From NCBI GenBank assembly GCA_027117675.1, contig JAJAYM010000337.1:1-6466 (forward strand): a stretch of DNA of 6,466 nucleotides, written 5' to 3'. The first letter of the stretch is position 1. Every line of letters begins with the position of its first letter. Below are positions 1 through 6,140 of the stretch, piece after piece. The notes under the pieces were generated by a model. That model was not told where the DNA came from and did not search any database. It was given only the letters and a program-made list of their open reading frames with translations. Made by a program: the position numbers and the translations under genes. Source of the DNA: Actinomycetes bacterium (lineage in GTDB: Bacteria; Actinomycetota; Actinomycetes; JAHEKZ01).

Positions 1-897
1 ATCGAGCACTGGACGCGCGTCCCCGTCGAGGTCGAGGTGGCCTCGGAGTTCCGCTACCGCGATCCGATTCTCAGCCAGCGGACTCTGGTGATCGCGATCT
101 CTCAGTCGGGTGAGACGATGGACACGCTGATGGCGATCAGGCACGCCCGTGAGCAGGGTTCACGAGCGCTGGCCATCTGCAACGTCAACGGCTCGACGAT
201 TCCGCGCGAGTCGGACGCCGTCGTCTACACCCATGCCGGCCCAGAGATCGCTGTCGCATCAACCAAAGCGTTCCTGACTCAGATCGTCGCGGTGAACCTG
301 GTTGCCCTCTATCTGGCGCAAGTACGGGGCACCAAGTGGGGCGACGAAATCGTCCGGCATATCGACGAGTTGGCGGCGATGCCAGCGGCTGTTGATCGGG
401 TGCTGGACACGGTTAAGCCGATGCGGGTGCTGGCTCGTGAGTTGGTGAACGCCAAGGCGGTTCTGTTCTTGGGCCGTCATGTGGGGTACCCGGTAGCCCT
501 CGAAGGCGCGCTAAAGCTCAAAGAGCTCGCCTACATGCACGCTGAAGGCTTCCCTGCCGGTGAGCTCAAGCACGGCCCGATCGCGCTTATCGAACAAGGC
601 CTGCCCGTGGTCGTGATCGTGCCGCCTCGTAGCCGCAAGGTGCTGCACGACAAGATCGTCAGCAACATCCAAGAGATCCGAGCCAGAGGTGCGCGCACCA
701 TCGTCATCGCCGAGGAGGGTGACGACACGGTGGCCCCTTATGCCGACACGCTCATCCCGGTGCCAGCCGTCCCCACCCTGCTGCAGCCAATCGTTGCCAC
801 GGTGCCGCTGCAGGTATTCGCCTGCGAGCTGGCCAACGCCAAGGGCTACGACGTCGACCAGCCGCGCAACCTGGCCAAATCCGTAACTGTGGAGTGA
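1..897 (+). CDS. glmS: Glutamine-fructose-6-phosphate aminotransferase, isomerising (GlmS), C-terminal part
   Basis: GlmS makes glucosamine-6-phosphate from fructose-6-phosphate and glutamine, the cytoplasmic entry step to UDP-GlcNAc and peptidoglycan. The gene is open from the first base; 298 codons and the stop are visible, roughly half of the usual 600-odd residues. The N-terminal glutaminase domain and start lie outside the window. What is seen is most of the paired SIS (sugar isomerase) domains. Window residues 34-42 read SQSGETMDT, the phosphosugar-binding loop of the first SIS domain. GPEIAVASTKAF follows at 80-91. The second SIS domain has EGALKLKELAY near 168-178 and LKHGPIAL at 189-196, whose His191 matches the isomerase His504 of E. 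coli. The C-terminus DQPRNLAKSVTVE (286-298) is the near-invariant family ending; its lysine corresponds to E. coli Lys603. The gene looks intact here. Any 5' regulation cannot be judged. Confidence 0.97.
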   Translation: MEHWTRVPVEVEVASEFRYRDPILSQRTLVIAISQSGETMDTLMAIRHAREQGSRALAICNVNGSTIPRESDAVVYTHAGPEIAVASTKAFLTQIVAVNLVALYLAQVRGTKWGDEIVRHIDELAAMPAAVDRVLDTVKPMRVLARELVNAKAVLFLGRHVGYPVALEGALKLKELAYMHAEGFPAGELKHGPIALIEQGLPVVVIVPPRSRKVLHDKIVSNIQEIRARGARTIVIAEEGDDTVAPYADTLIPVPAVPTLLQPIVATVPLQVFACELANAKGYDVDQPRNLAKSVTVE

Positions 898-951
898 CCT
901 TCTTACCGAGAGTGGCGGGGCAGGGGACGCCCGGAGTGACAGACTGATGCT
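898..951 (+). other. glmS-acpS intergenic gap
   Basis: This 54-base gap is the only spacer longer than 14 bases in the window. It is G-rich in the middle (911-928). I see no strong inverted repeat followed by a T-run, so no intrinsic terminator, and no convincing -35/-10 pair. It ends in the acpS translation start region. A promoter here is possible but cannot be supported by eye, so whether acpS is co-transcribed with glmS stays open. Confidence 0.5.
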
Positions 952-955
952 GTGA
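933..955 (+). promoter_or_regulatory. acpS translation start region with a two-codon upstream ORF
   Basis: A Shine-Dalgarno-like GGAG sits at 933-936. It is 10 bases from an ATG at 947-949 but 15 bases from the acpS GTG at 952-954. The ATG opens a two-codon ORF, ATG-CTG-TGA (947-955), whose stop overlaps the acpS GTG as GTGA, the same overlap used at four gene junctions downstream. Seen: the bases and spacings. Inferred: ribosomes may load at the ATG, stop, and restart on acpS. Chance is a real alternative for so short an ORF. Confidence 0.35.
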
Positions 956-1302
956 TCGTTGGTATCGGGATCGACGTCGTTGACGTAGGACGGTTCGCCG
1001 AGACTCTCGAGCGGACGCCCGCCCTGCGCACGCGGCTCTTCACGGCGGCCGAGGTCGCCCTCCCGTTGGCGTCCCTGGCTGCCCGCTTTGCGGCCAAGGA
1101 GGCTCTCGCCAAGGCGCTCGGTGCGCCAGCGGGCCTGCAATGGCACGACTGCGAGGTGGCTAAGGACACCGAGGGCCGACCAACGTTTGAACTGCGAGGC
1201 ACTGTCAAGGCTCGAGCCGTTGCTCTACGGGCACACACCATTCACCTGTCGCTCAGCCATGATGCCGGAATTGCGTCGGCGATGGTTGTCGCTGAGGCCT
1301 AA
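952..1302 (+). CDS. acpS: Holo-[acyl-carrier-protein] synthase (AcpS)
   Basis: AcpS moves 4'-phosphopantetheine from coenzyme A onto a conserved serine of apo-acyl carrier protein, making the active carrier for fatty acid synthesis. The 116-residue protein opens with MIVGIGIDVVDVGRF, the family N-terminus; Asp8 is the expected Mg2+ ligand. RFAAKEALAKALG (45-57) carries the second ligand, Glu50, and the CoA-binding lysine region. HLSLSHD (98-104) is the third signature. The length is at the short end of the usual 115-130 residues because the segment between FTAAE (30-34) and RFAAKE is compact. The GTG at 952 is the first possible start: an in-frame TGA at 937-939 blocks any extension. The ribosome site is oddly placed (see 933-955). 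The gene ends 14 bases before nnr and is probably in the same operon. Confidence 0.95.
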   Translation: MIVGIGIDVVDVGRFAETLERTPALRTRLFTAAEVALPLASLAARFAAKEALAKALGAPAGLQWHDCEVAKDTEGRPTFELRGTVKARAVALRAHTIHLSLSHDAGIASAMVVAEA

Positions 1303-1303
1303 C

Positions 1304-1308
1304 GGGGG
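1304..1308 (+). promoter_or_regulatory. Ribosome binding site of nnr
   Basis: A GGGGG run lies 8 bases before the GTG at 1317, just after the acpS stop at 1300-1302. Spacing and purine content suit a Shine-Dalgarno site and support the chosen nnr start, which also gives a normal N-terminus for this family. Confidence 0.5.
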
Positions 1309-1316
1309 CGGTCGTC

Positions 1317-2768
1317 GTGCACGCGGTACATACCGTCGAGGAAGTACGCGCGGCCGAGGAGTCGGTGCTGGCCCGCACCGCCGACGGCGCGCTGATGCTG
1401 CGCGCCGCGACCGGGCTCGCACGCACCTGTGCTCACCTGCTGTCCACACATCATGGCCACGTGTACGGCGCACGGGTGGTGGTTCTGGCCGGCACTGGAA
1501 ACAACGGAGGGGACGCGCTCTTTGCCGGCGCACTACTCGCTCGACGGGGTGCTCAGGTCGTCGCTGTACCGACGGGCGCTGGCATTCACGAAGCAGGATC
1601 GTTGGCGCTTCATCGGGCCGGGGGGCGCGTGCTCGAGCTAGCTGACGCCACCCCCGTCATCGAGAACGCCCACCTGGTCGTCGACGGGATCCTCGGGATC
1701 GGGGGTAAGGGTGGTTTGCGTGAGCCGGCCGCACCCCTGGCCGAGCTGTCAACGGCGAGTGACGCGATCGTCGTCGCTGTCGACCTGCCATCCGGTGTTG
1801 ACGCTGACACCGGCACCGTGGCCGAGGGGGCGATCTGGGCTGATGTGACTGTGACCTTCGGCCTCTTGAAGCCGGGCCTCCTGCTCGCACCGGGCTCCAT
1901 GCACGTTGGACTGTTGGAGCTCGTCGACGTCGGGATCGGTGGTGACGCGGTAGTGCCGTCCATCACGTGCCTAGAGGCCGCCGATGTTGCCGGGATCGTG
2001 CCTAGACCGGGCCCGCTGGATCACAAGTACTCGCAGGGCGTCACCGGTGTCGTCGCTGGCTCTGCTCGGTATCCGGGAGCAGCTTCGTTGACGGTGTCCG
2101 GCGCGCTGCACACAAAGTCTGGCCTCGTCCGCTATGTCGGTAGCGAGGCGGGGACGGTGGTAAGCGACTGGCCGACGGCAATCGTCTCGACTGGGTCAAT
2201 CGCTGATGCCGGCCGCGTCCAGGCGTGGGCGGTGGGGCCCGGCCTGGGAAACGATGCCAACGCGCTGCAGTACGTCAAGGATGTCCTGGCCGAACCGGTA
2301 CCTGTCGTGGTCGACGCGGACGGGCTGACGCAGTTGGCGAGCTCGCTTGAGTTGCTGGGTTCGCGTCAGGCGCCGACGGTTCTGACGCCCCACGCGCGCG
2401 AGTTCGCCCGCCTGGCACCCGACCTGGATCTGTCGGAGGATCCGATCACCGCCGTGCGCACCCTTGCCGCGCGATTTCGATGCACGGTCCTCCTCAAGGG
2501 CACGACCACGGTAGTCGCCGACGCCGTCGGCCAGGTTCGGCTCAACGTCTCCGGTACGCCTTGGCTTGCAACAGCGGGGACGGGGGACGTACTCACGGGT
2601 GTTGTTGCCGCGCTGCTTGCCGCTGGCGTTTCTCCGCTGGATGCGGCATCCGGTGCCGCATTCGTCCATGGCATCGCTGGCCGGCTAGCGGCCGATGACG
2701 CCCCGACAACTGCGGTAGCCGTCGCCACGGCGATTCCAGCCGCAATCAAAGCTGTCATCAGGCCGTGA
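1317..2768 (+). CDS. nnr: Bifunctional NAD(P)H-hydrate epimerase / ADP-dependent NAD(P)H-hydrate dehydratase (Nnr, YjeF-type)
   Basis: Nnr repairs hydrated NADH and NADPH (NADHX, NADPHX). The N-terminal half interconverts the R and S forms, and the C-terminal half dehydrates the S form using ADP in bacteria. The 483 residues match the fused bacterial form. The epimerase (YjeF_N) domain spans about 1-215, with VVVLAGTGNNGGDALFAG (54-71; Asp66 in the NNGGD motif), VVAVDLPSGVDADTG (152-166) and FGLLKPGL (181-188). The dehydratase, a ribokinase-like fold, spans about 235-483, with KYSQGVTGVVAGSARYPGAA (237-256), VGPGLGND (306-313), VVDADGL (331-337), TPHAREF (357-363), LLKGTTTVV (392-400) and ATAGTGDVLTG (418-428), whose Asp424 is the expected catalytic base. 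TPHAREF has arginine where many relatives have glycine (TPHxGE). The stop overlaps the alr start in GTGA. Confidence 0.95.
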   Translation: MHAVHTVEEVRAAEESVLARTADGALMLRAATGLARTCAHLLSTHHGHVYGARVVVLAGTGNNGGDALFAGALLARRGAQVVAVPTGAGIHEAGSLALHRAGGRVLELADATPVIENAHLVVDGILGIGGKGGLREPAAPLAELSTASDAIVVAVDLPSGVDADTGTVAEGAIWADVTVTFGLLKPGLLLAPGSMHVGLLELVDVGIGGDAVVPSITCLEAADVAGIVPRPGPLDHKYSQGVTGVVAGSARYPGAASLTVSGALHTKSGLVRYVGSEAGTVVSDWPTAIVSTGSIADAGRVQAWAVGPGLGNDANALQYVKDVLAEPVPVVVDADGLTQLASSLELLGSRQAPTVLTPHAREFARLAPDLDLSEDPITAVRTLAARFRCTVLLKGTTTVVADAVGQVRLNVSGTPWLATAGTGDVLTGVVAALLAAGVSPLDAASGAAFVHGIAGRLAADDAPTTAVAVATAIPAAIKAVIRP

Positions 2769-3940
2769 CTGAAAACTCGGTGTCGCGGTGGGAAGATGGC
2801 GAGGTGCCTGTACCGACCCGCGAGTTGATCGTCGATCTCGATGCCATTGCCGCCAACACCGCGATGCTCGCTGAGCGGTCCGGCAACGCCGGGCTCATGG
2901 CCGTTGTCAAGGCTGATGCATACGGCCACGGGCTGGTTCCCGCGGCTCGGGCCGCAGTCTCCGGTGGCGCGCAGTGGCTGGGCGTCGCTCTCTTGGATGA
3001 GGCGCTGGCGCTGCGAGACGGAGGCATCGAGGATCCGGTTCTCGCATGGTTGGTTGGTCCCGGCGAGTCGTGGACTGACGCCCTGACACGAGGCATCGAT
3101 CTGTCGGTGTCGGACTTCTGGTTACTTGCTGAGATCGCGGCTGCCGCACAGCAAGCCGGACGTGTTGCGCGCGTCCATCTGAAGGTCGACTCCGGGTTGG
3201 GACGCTCCGGATCCCCGGTCGGTGACTGGCCCGCGCTTGTTGAGGCTGCCCGCAAGGCAGAGCTAGACGGTTTCATCGTCGTCATCGGTGTCTGGTCGCA
3301 CCTTGCCTACGCGGACGCTCCAGGGCACCCCACCATCGACCGACAGGTCGCTATCTTCCGCGAAGCGGTCAGGCTCGCGGAGCATGCGGGTCTGGAGCCA
3401 GAGTTTCGCCATCTGGCCAACTCGGCTGCGACGCTCACCCGACCAGACACACACTTCGACTTGACTCGGCCAGGGCTGGCCGTCTACGGCCTCTCACCCT
3501 TGCGTGATGCTCCCGCAGCGTCGTTGGGCTTGAAGCCTGCCATGGCGCTTCAGGCGCGCCTGACCTTGGTGAAGCGAGTGCCAGCCGGTCAGGGCGTCTC
3601 GTACATGCACCGTTACGTCACCAATCGCGAGACCACGCTCGGGTTGGTCCCGCTCGGGTACGCCGACGGCGTCCCCCGAGACGCCACCAATGTCGGGCCG
3701 ATTCAAGTTGGTGGCCGGCGACGCACGATCGCTGGCGTGGTGTGCATGGACCAGTTCGTTGTTGACCTTGGCGATGACCCAGTGGCCGCCGGCGACGTGG
3801 TGTCGCTTTTCGGCTCAGGCCGCGACGGCGAACCGACCGCCCAAGACTGGGCGGATGCCACCGGCACCATCTCGTACGAGATCGTCACCCGCATGGGGCC
3901 GCGCGTGCGACGCCGGTATGTCGGGGGTCCGTCGTTGTGA
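2765..3940 (+). CDS. alr: Alanine racemase (Alr), PLP-dependent
   Basis: Alr converts L-alanine to D-alanine in the cytoplasm, supplying D-Ala-D-Ala for peptidoglycan. The 391-residue product has the N-terminal TIM-barrel with AVVKADAYGHG (47-57), where Lys49 should bind PLP. HLKVDSGLGRSG (138-149), VWSHLAYAD (176-184), HLANSAATL (216-224) and PGLAVYGLSP (236-245) follow. The C-terminal beta domain has GVSYMHRY (277-284), where Tyr280 is the second catalytic base, LGYADGVPR (297-305), VCMDQFVVDLG (326-336) and ISYEIVTRMGPRVRRRYVGG (369-388). All key residues are present. The GTG at 2765 gives a GTGA overlap with nnr but has no usable Shine-Dalgarno site. An in-frame GTG at 2804 has GGAAG 8 bases upstream and would give 378 residues, closer to the family norm, so the true start is uncertain. 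The 3' end overlaps the hydrolase gene by 4 bases. Confidence 0.95.
   Translation: MTENSVSRWEDGEVPVPTRELIVDLDAIAANTAMLAERSGNAGLMAVVKADAYGHGLVPAARAAVSGGAQWLGVALLDEALALRDGGIEDPVLAWLVGPGESWTDALTRGIDLSVSDFWLLAEIAAAAQQAGRVARVHLKVDSGLGRSGSPVGDWPALVEAARKAELDGFIVVIGVWSHLAYADAPGHPTIDRQVAIFREAVRLAEHAGLEPEFRHLANSAATLTRPDTHFDLTRPGLAVYGLSPLRDAPAASLGLKPAMALQARLTLVKRVPAGQGVSYMHRYVTNRETTLGLVPLGYADGVPRDATNVGPIQVGGRRRTIAGVVCMDQFVVDLGDDPVAAGDVVSLFGSGRDGEPTAQDWADATGTISYEIVTRMGPRVRRRYVGGPSL
2791..2806 (+). promoter_or_regulatory. Possible internal ribosome site and alternative alr start
   Basis: GGAAG at 2791-2795 lies 8 bases before an in-frame GTG (2804-2806) inside the annotated alr N-terminus. Starting here removes 13 poorly motif-like residues and begins the protein at MPVPTRELIVDL, directly before the first barrel strand. 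The upstream GTG at 2765 has only AGG two bases away. Either start, or both, could be used. Confidence 0.4.
3923..3927 (+). promoter_or_regulatory. Ribosome binding site of the alpha/beta hydrolase gene
   Basis: GGGGG lies 9 bases before the GTG at 3937, inside the last codons of alr. It supports the start at the GTGA overlap, and this start also retains the hydrophobic N-terminal segment. Confidence 0.45.
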
Positions 3941-5004
3941 ACCCAGCTCGGCGCGCTGGGTTGGCCAGTGCAGCGCTCGTCGCAGCAGCAGTCGGTGCGG
4001 CTGCGGGAATCGCGGCTGAGCGCGTCGTCGTCGGGCGACCGCTGCGGCGTGGTGAGACATCGGGTGGACGCTTGGGCCTTGGTCAGTTGCGGGGCCACGC
4101 CAGTGCCCTTGCACTGCGCGACGGCGTCGAACTGCACGTCGAGGTAGACGACCCCCACCCTGGCGCTCAGTGGCGTGACCTCACCGTCGTCTTCGTCCAC
4201 GGGTATGCCCTCAACCAAGACTGCTTCCACTACCAGCGGCTCGCGCTGCGGGGCTCTGCGCGGCTCGTCTTCTACGACATGCGTTCGCATGGACGCTCTG
4301 GGCGTGGGGCGCGGCCGACCGCGACGTTGCCGCAGTTGGCCGACGACCTGAAGGCCGTCTTGGCCAAGGTGGCGCACGAGGGGCCGGTGGTGCTCGTCGG
4401 TCATTCGATGGGGGGAATGACGATCCTCGAGCTGGCGCGGCGTAACCCGGAGCTCTTCGGAGACCGCATCCTGGGGGTGACGCTGATGTCGACGTCAGCC
4501 GGCGAGATGGCTGACGTGACACTGGGCCTACCCGCGTTGGCGGCACGAACGCTTCGACACATTGCACCAGGACTCATCCAAGTGGGACGACGAACGTCGC
4601 AACTTCTGGAACGGGGTCGACAGTTCAGTGGCGACCTCGCGGTACTTGTGACGAAATTCTACGCCTTCGGTGGCGACGTACCCGTCGAACTGGCCGACTT
4701 CAGCTTGGCGATGATCAATGCGACCCCCATCGAGGTGCTGGCCGACTTCTACCCGGCGCTGACTCAGCACCACGCCTACGACGCTCTTGAGGTCCTCAAC
4801 GGCATCGAAACGCTAGTGCTTGTCGGGGCCCAGGACCTACTCACTCCGCCCGAGCACAGTCGACTTCTGGTCCGCGGAATCCCTGGTGCGGAGTTGGAGG
4901 TGCTCGACCCAGGGGGTCACCTGGTGATGCTCGAGCGCCCCGACGATGTCAACGGTCACCTGATCGACCTGCTGGAACGAGTGGCCCGTGGGATGGACCA
5001 GTGA
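3937..5004 (+). CDS. Alpha/beta-fold hydrolase with N-terminal membrane anchor, substrate unknown
   Basis: This 355-residue protein is a serine hydrolase of the alpha/beta-hydrolase superfamily. Two arginines are followed by an alanine-rich hydrophobic stretch (about 8-27), a probable uncleaved signal anchor, though a cleaved signal peptide is possible; the catalytic domain would then be outside the membrane. The core starts near 82 with VVFVHGYALNQDCF (84-97), whose HGYALN forms the oxyanion region. YDMRSHGRSGRG (113-124) follows. GHSMGG (155-160) is the nucleophile elbow with Ser157. Asp300 (in VGAQDLLTP) and His328 (in PGGHLVMLERP) complete the triad. Residues about 190-275 probably form a lid. 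It overlaps alr and tsaE by GTGA on both sides. A hydrolase in this place is known in many actinomycetes, but I know of no defined substrate; an esterase or lipase role is a guess. Confidence 0.87.
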   Translation: MNPARRAGLASAALVAAAVGAAAGIAAERVVVGRPLRRGETSGGRLGLGQLRGHASALALRDGVELHVEVDDPHPGAQWRDLTVVFVHGYALNQDCFHYQRLALRGSARLVFYDMRSHGRSGRGARPTATLPQLADDLKAVLAKVAHEGPVVLVGHSMGGMTILELARRNPELFGDRILGVTLMSTSAGEMADVTLGLPALAARTLRHIAPGLIQVGRRTSQLLERGRQFSGDLAVLVTKFYAFGGDVPVELADFSLAMINATPIEVLADFYPALTQHHAYDALEVLNGIETLVLVGAQDLLTPPEHSRLLVRGIPGAELEVLDPGGHLVMLERPDDVNGHLIDLLERVARGMDQ

Positions 5005-5468
5005 CAGCGCCGCCGGTATCCCTCGTGATCGCCGACGCTGATGCGATGCGCACGCTGGCCGCCCGAGTGGCCCCCGGGTGTCGGGTCGGAGACGTGGTCG
5101 TCCTGAGTGGCCAGCTGGGTGCCGGGAAGACCACGTTCACCCAGGGGTTCGCGTCCGGACTGCAGGTGGCTGGCGCAGTGACGTCGCCGACTTTCGTCAT
5201 CGCGCGCGTTCATCGGTCGAAGGTCGGTGGACCTGACCTGGTCCATGTCGATGCCTATCGGCTCGGCGGGTTGGCTGAGCTCGACGATCTCGACCTTGAT
5301 GCGTCGATCGCTGAGTCAGTCACTGTCGTCGAGTGGGGCGAAGGGCTCGCCGAGGCTCTGTCTGAGGAGGTCGTACATGTGGCCATCGAACGTGACTCGG
5401 AGCTGAACGAGTCGGCGTCGGACGCACGGCGGGTCACCGTGACATGGCCGTCTGGCCGAGGTGGGTAG
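5001..5468 (+). CDS. tsaE: tRNA t6A37 biosynthesis ATPase TsaE (YjeE family)
   Basis: TsaE is the P-loop ATPase that drives turnover of the TsaB-TsaD complex, which moves threonylcarbamoyl onto A37 of tRNAs reading ANN codons. The 155 residues carry all family signatures: Walker A GQLGAGKTTF (37-46; Lys43, Thr44), switch-like SPTFVI (62-67), HVDAYRL (82-88; Asp84) and VVEWGEG (109-115; Glu111, Trp112). Length is normal for the family. The GTG start at 5001 overlaps the hydrolase stop in GTGA. Only a weak GGGATGGA (4990-4997) precedes it, so translation is probably coupled to the upstream gene. tsaB follows after 9 bases, as expected for functional partners. The C-terminal tail after about 150 (SGRGG) carries no motif. 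Confidence 0.95.
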   Translation: MTAPPVSLVIADADAMRTLAARVAPGCRVGDVVVLSGQLGAGKTTFTQGFASGLQVAGAVTSPTFVIARVHRSKVGGPDLVHVDAYRLGGLAELDDLDLDASIAESVTVVEWGEGLAEALSEEVVHVAIERDSELNESASDARRVTVTWPSGRGG

Positions 5469-5470
5469 GG
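5466..5470 (+). promoter_or_regulatory. Ribosome binding site of tsaB, overlapping the tsaE stop
   Basis: TAGGG contains the tsaE stop (TAG, 5466-5468) and lies 7 bases before the tsaB GTG at 5478. This suggests handover of ribosomes from tsaE to tsaB. Confidence 0.4.
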
Positions 5471-5477
5471 TCACCGG

Positions 5478-6140
5478 GTGCTGTTGTTGGGGCTGGACAC
5501 CGCCACGGCGGTGACCACCGTTGCCTTGATGCGGTCGGTGACCCACGCAGCTCCAGAGGTGCTCGGTGAGCGCAGCCACCTCGACCCGCGCGGGCACGGT
5601 GAGGTGTTGCCGGTGCAGATCGACGAGGTGCTGCGGGCCGCCGGCGCTGTTCCCGCAGACCTGGACGCCATCGCCGTTGGGCGCGGGCCAGGAGCCTTCA
5701 CCGGCCTTCGCGTCGGTCTGGCCACAGCGCAGGCGATGGGTCAGGCTCTGCGGATCCCGGTGTACGGCGCGAGCACGCTCGACGTCGTGGCCTACGGCAC
5801 TGGTCGCGACGAACCATTCGCCGTGGCCACCGATGCCCGTCGGCGTGAGTTCTTCTGGGCGACCTACTCTCGATTCGACGCTCGTTCGAGCCCTCCAACA
5901 GTCGGCTCACCAACTGCAGCTCACGATGCGCTGAGCGGTATGACCGTGATCTGCCCGCCCGGCATGCCGATGATCGATGGCCTCGTCGCTGCCGAAGGCG
6001 GGCACCCCACGGGATCGTCGCTCGGTCGGCTTGTCCTGTCCCGCCTGGAGCGAGGTCAACCGCTGGACGCGCCGACGCCGCTCTACCTGCGACGCCCTGA
6101 CGCAACGCCGGCGTCTGGCCACAAGTCCGTGCTCGCGTGA
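5478..6140 (+). CDS. tsaB: tRNA t6A37 biosynthesis scaffold protein TsaB (YeaZ family)
   Basis: TsaB is a catalytically inactive homologue of TsaD with an ASKHA (actin-like ATPase) fold. It dimerises with TsaD and recruits TsaE in t6A synthesis. The 220-residue product begins with MLLLGLDTATAVTTVAL (1-17), the phosphate-1 beta hairpin. It then shows HGEVLPVQIDEVL (40-52), IAVGRGPGAFTGLRVGLATA (65-84), the family hallmark, and TDARRREFFWATY (118-130). The C-terminal PLYLRRPDA (201-209) is the usual ending motif. Length is normal. The region 131-180 is less conserved, as expected for the second lobe. It starts 9 bases after tsaE, and its stop overlaps the rimI GTG in GTGA. The partner gene tsaD is not in the window; it would be expected just after rimI. 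Some TsaB proteins are fused to RimI; here the two are separate frames. Confidence 0.94.
   Translation: MLLLGLDTATAVTTVALMRSVTHAAPEVLGERSHLDPRGHGEVLPVQIDEVLRAAGAVPADLDAIAVGRGPGAFTGLRVGLATAQAMGQALRIPVYGASTLDVVAYGTGRDEPFAVATDARRREFFWATYSRFDARSSPPTVGSPTAAHDALSGMTVICPPGMPMIDGLVAAEGGHPTGSSLGRLVLSRLERGQPLDAPTPLYLRRPDATPASGHKSVLA

Noticed and set aside
911..932. Possible hairpin (GGCG ... CGCC) after glmS as a terminator
   Set aside because: The stem is only about four pairs with a long G-rich loop and no T-run follows. That is too weak to call a terminator.
970..1000. TTGACG near 978 as a -35 box
   Set aside because: It lies inside the acpS coding sequence in the conserved IDVVDV region, and no matching -10 element follows at the right distance.
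511..1146. Minus-strand open frame (211 codons) opposite glmS and acpS, spanning the intergenic gap
   Set aside because: The sense strand has complete GlmS and AcpS signatures; the antisense translation has low-complexity, charge-rich sequence and no family resemblance.
1088..1645. Plus-strand frame of 185 codons bridging acpS and nnr
   Set aside because: Its Arg-rich translation is a frame-shifted reading of AcpS and Nnr, both of which are intact in their own frames.
3703..4404. Long minus-strand open frame (233 codons) across the alr-hydrolase junction
   Set aside because: It is a by-product of GC-rich codon bias in two strongly supported plus-strand genes. Its translation shows no recognisable motif and is rich in Arg, Pro and Ser, typical of shadow frames.
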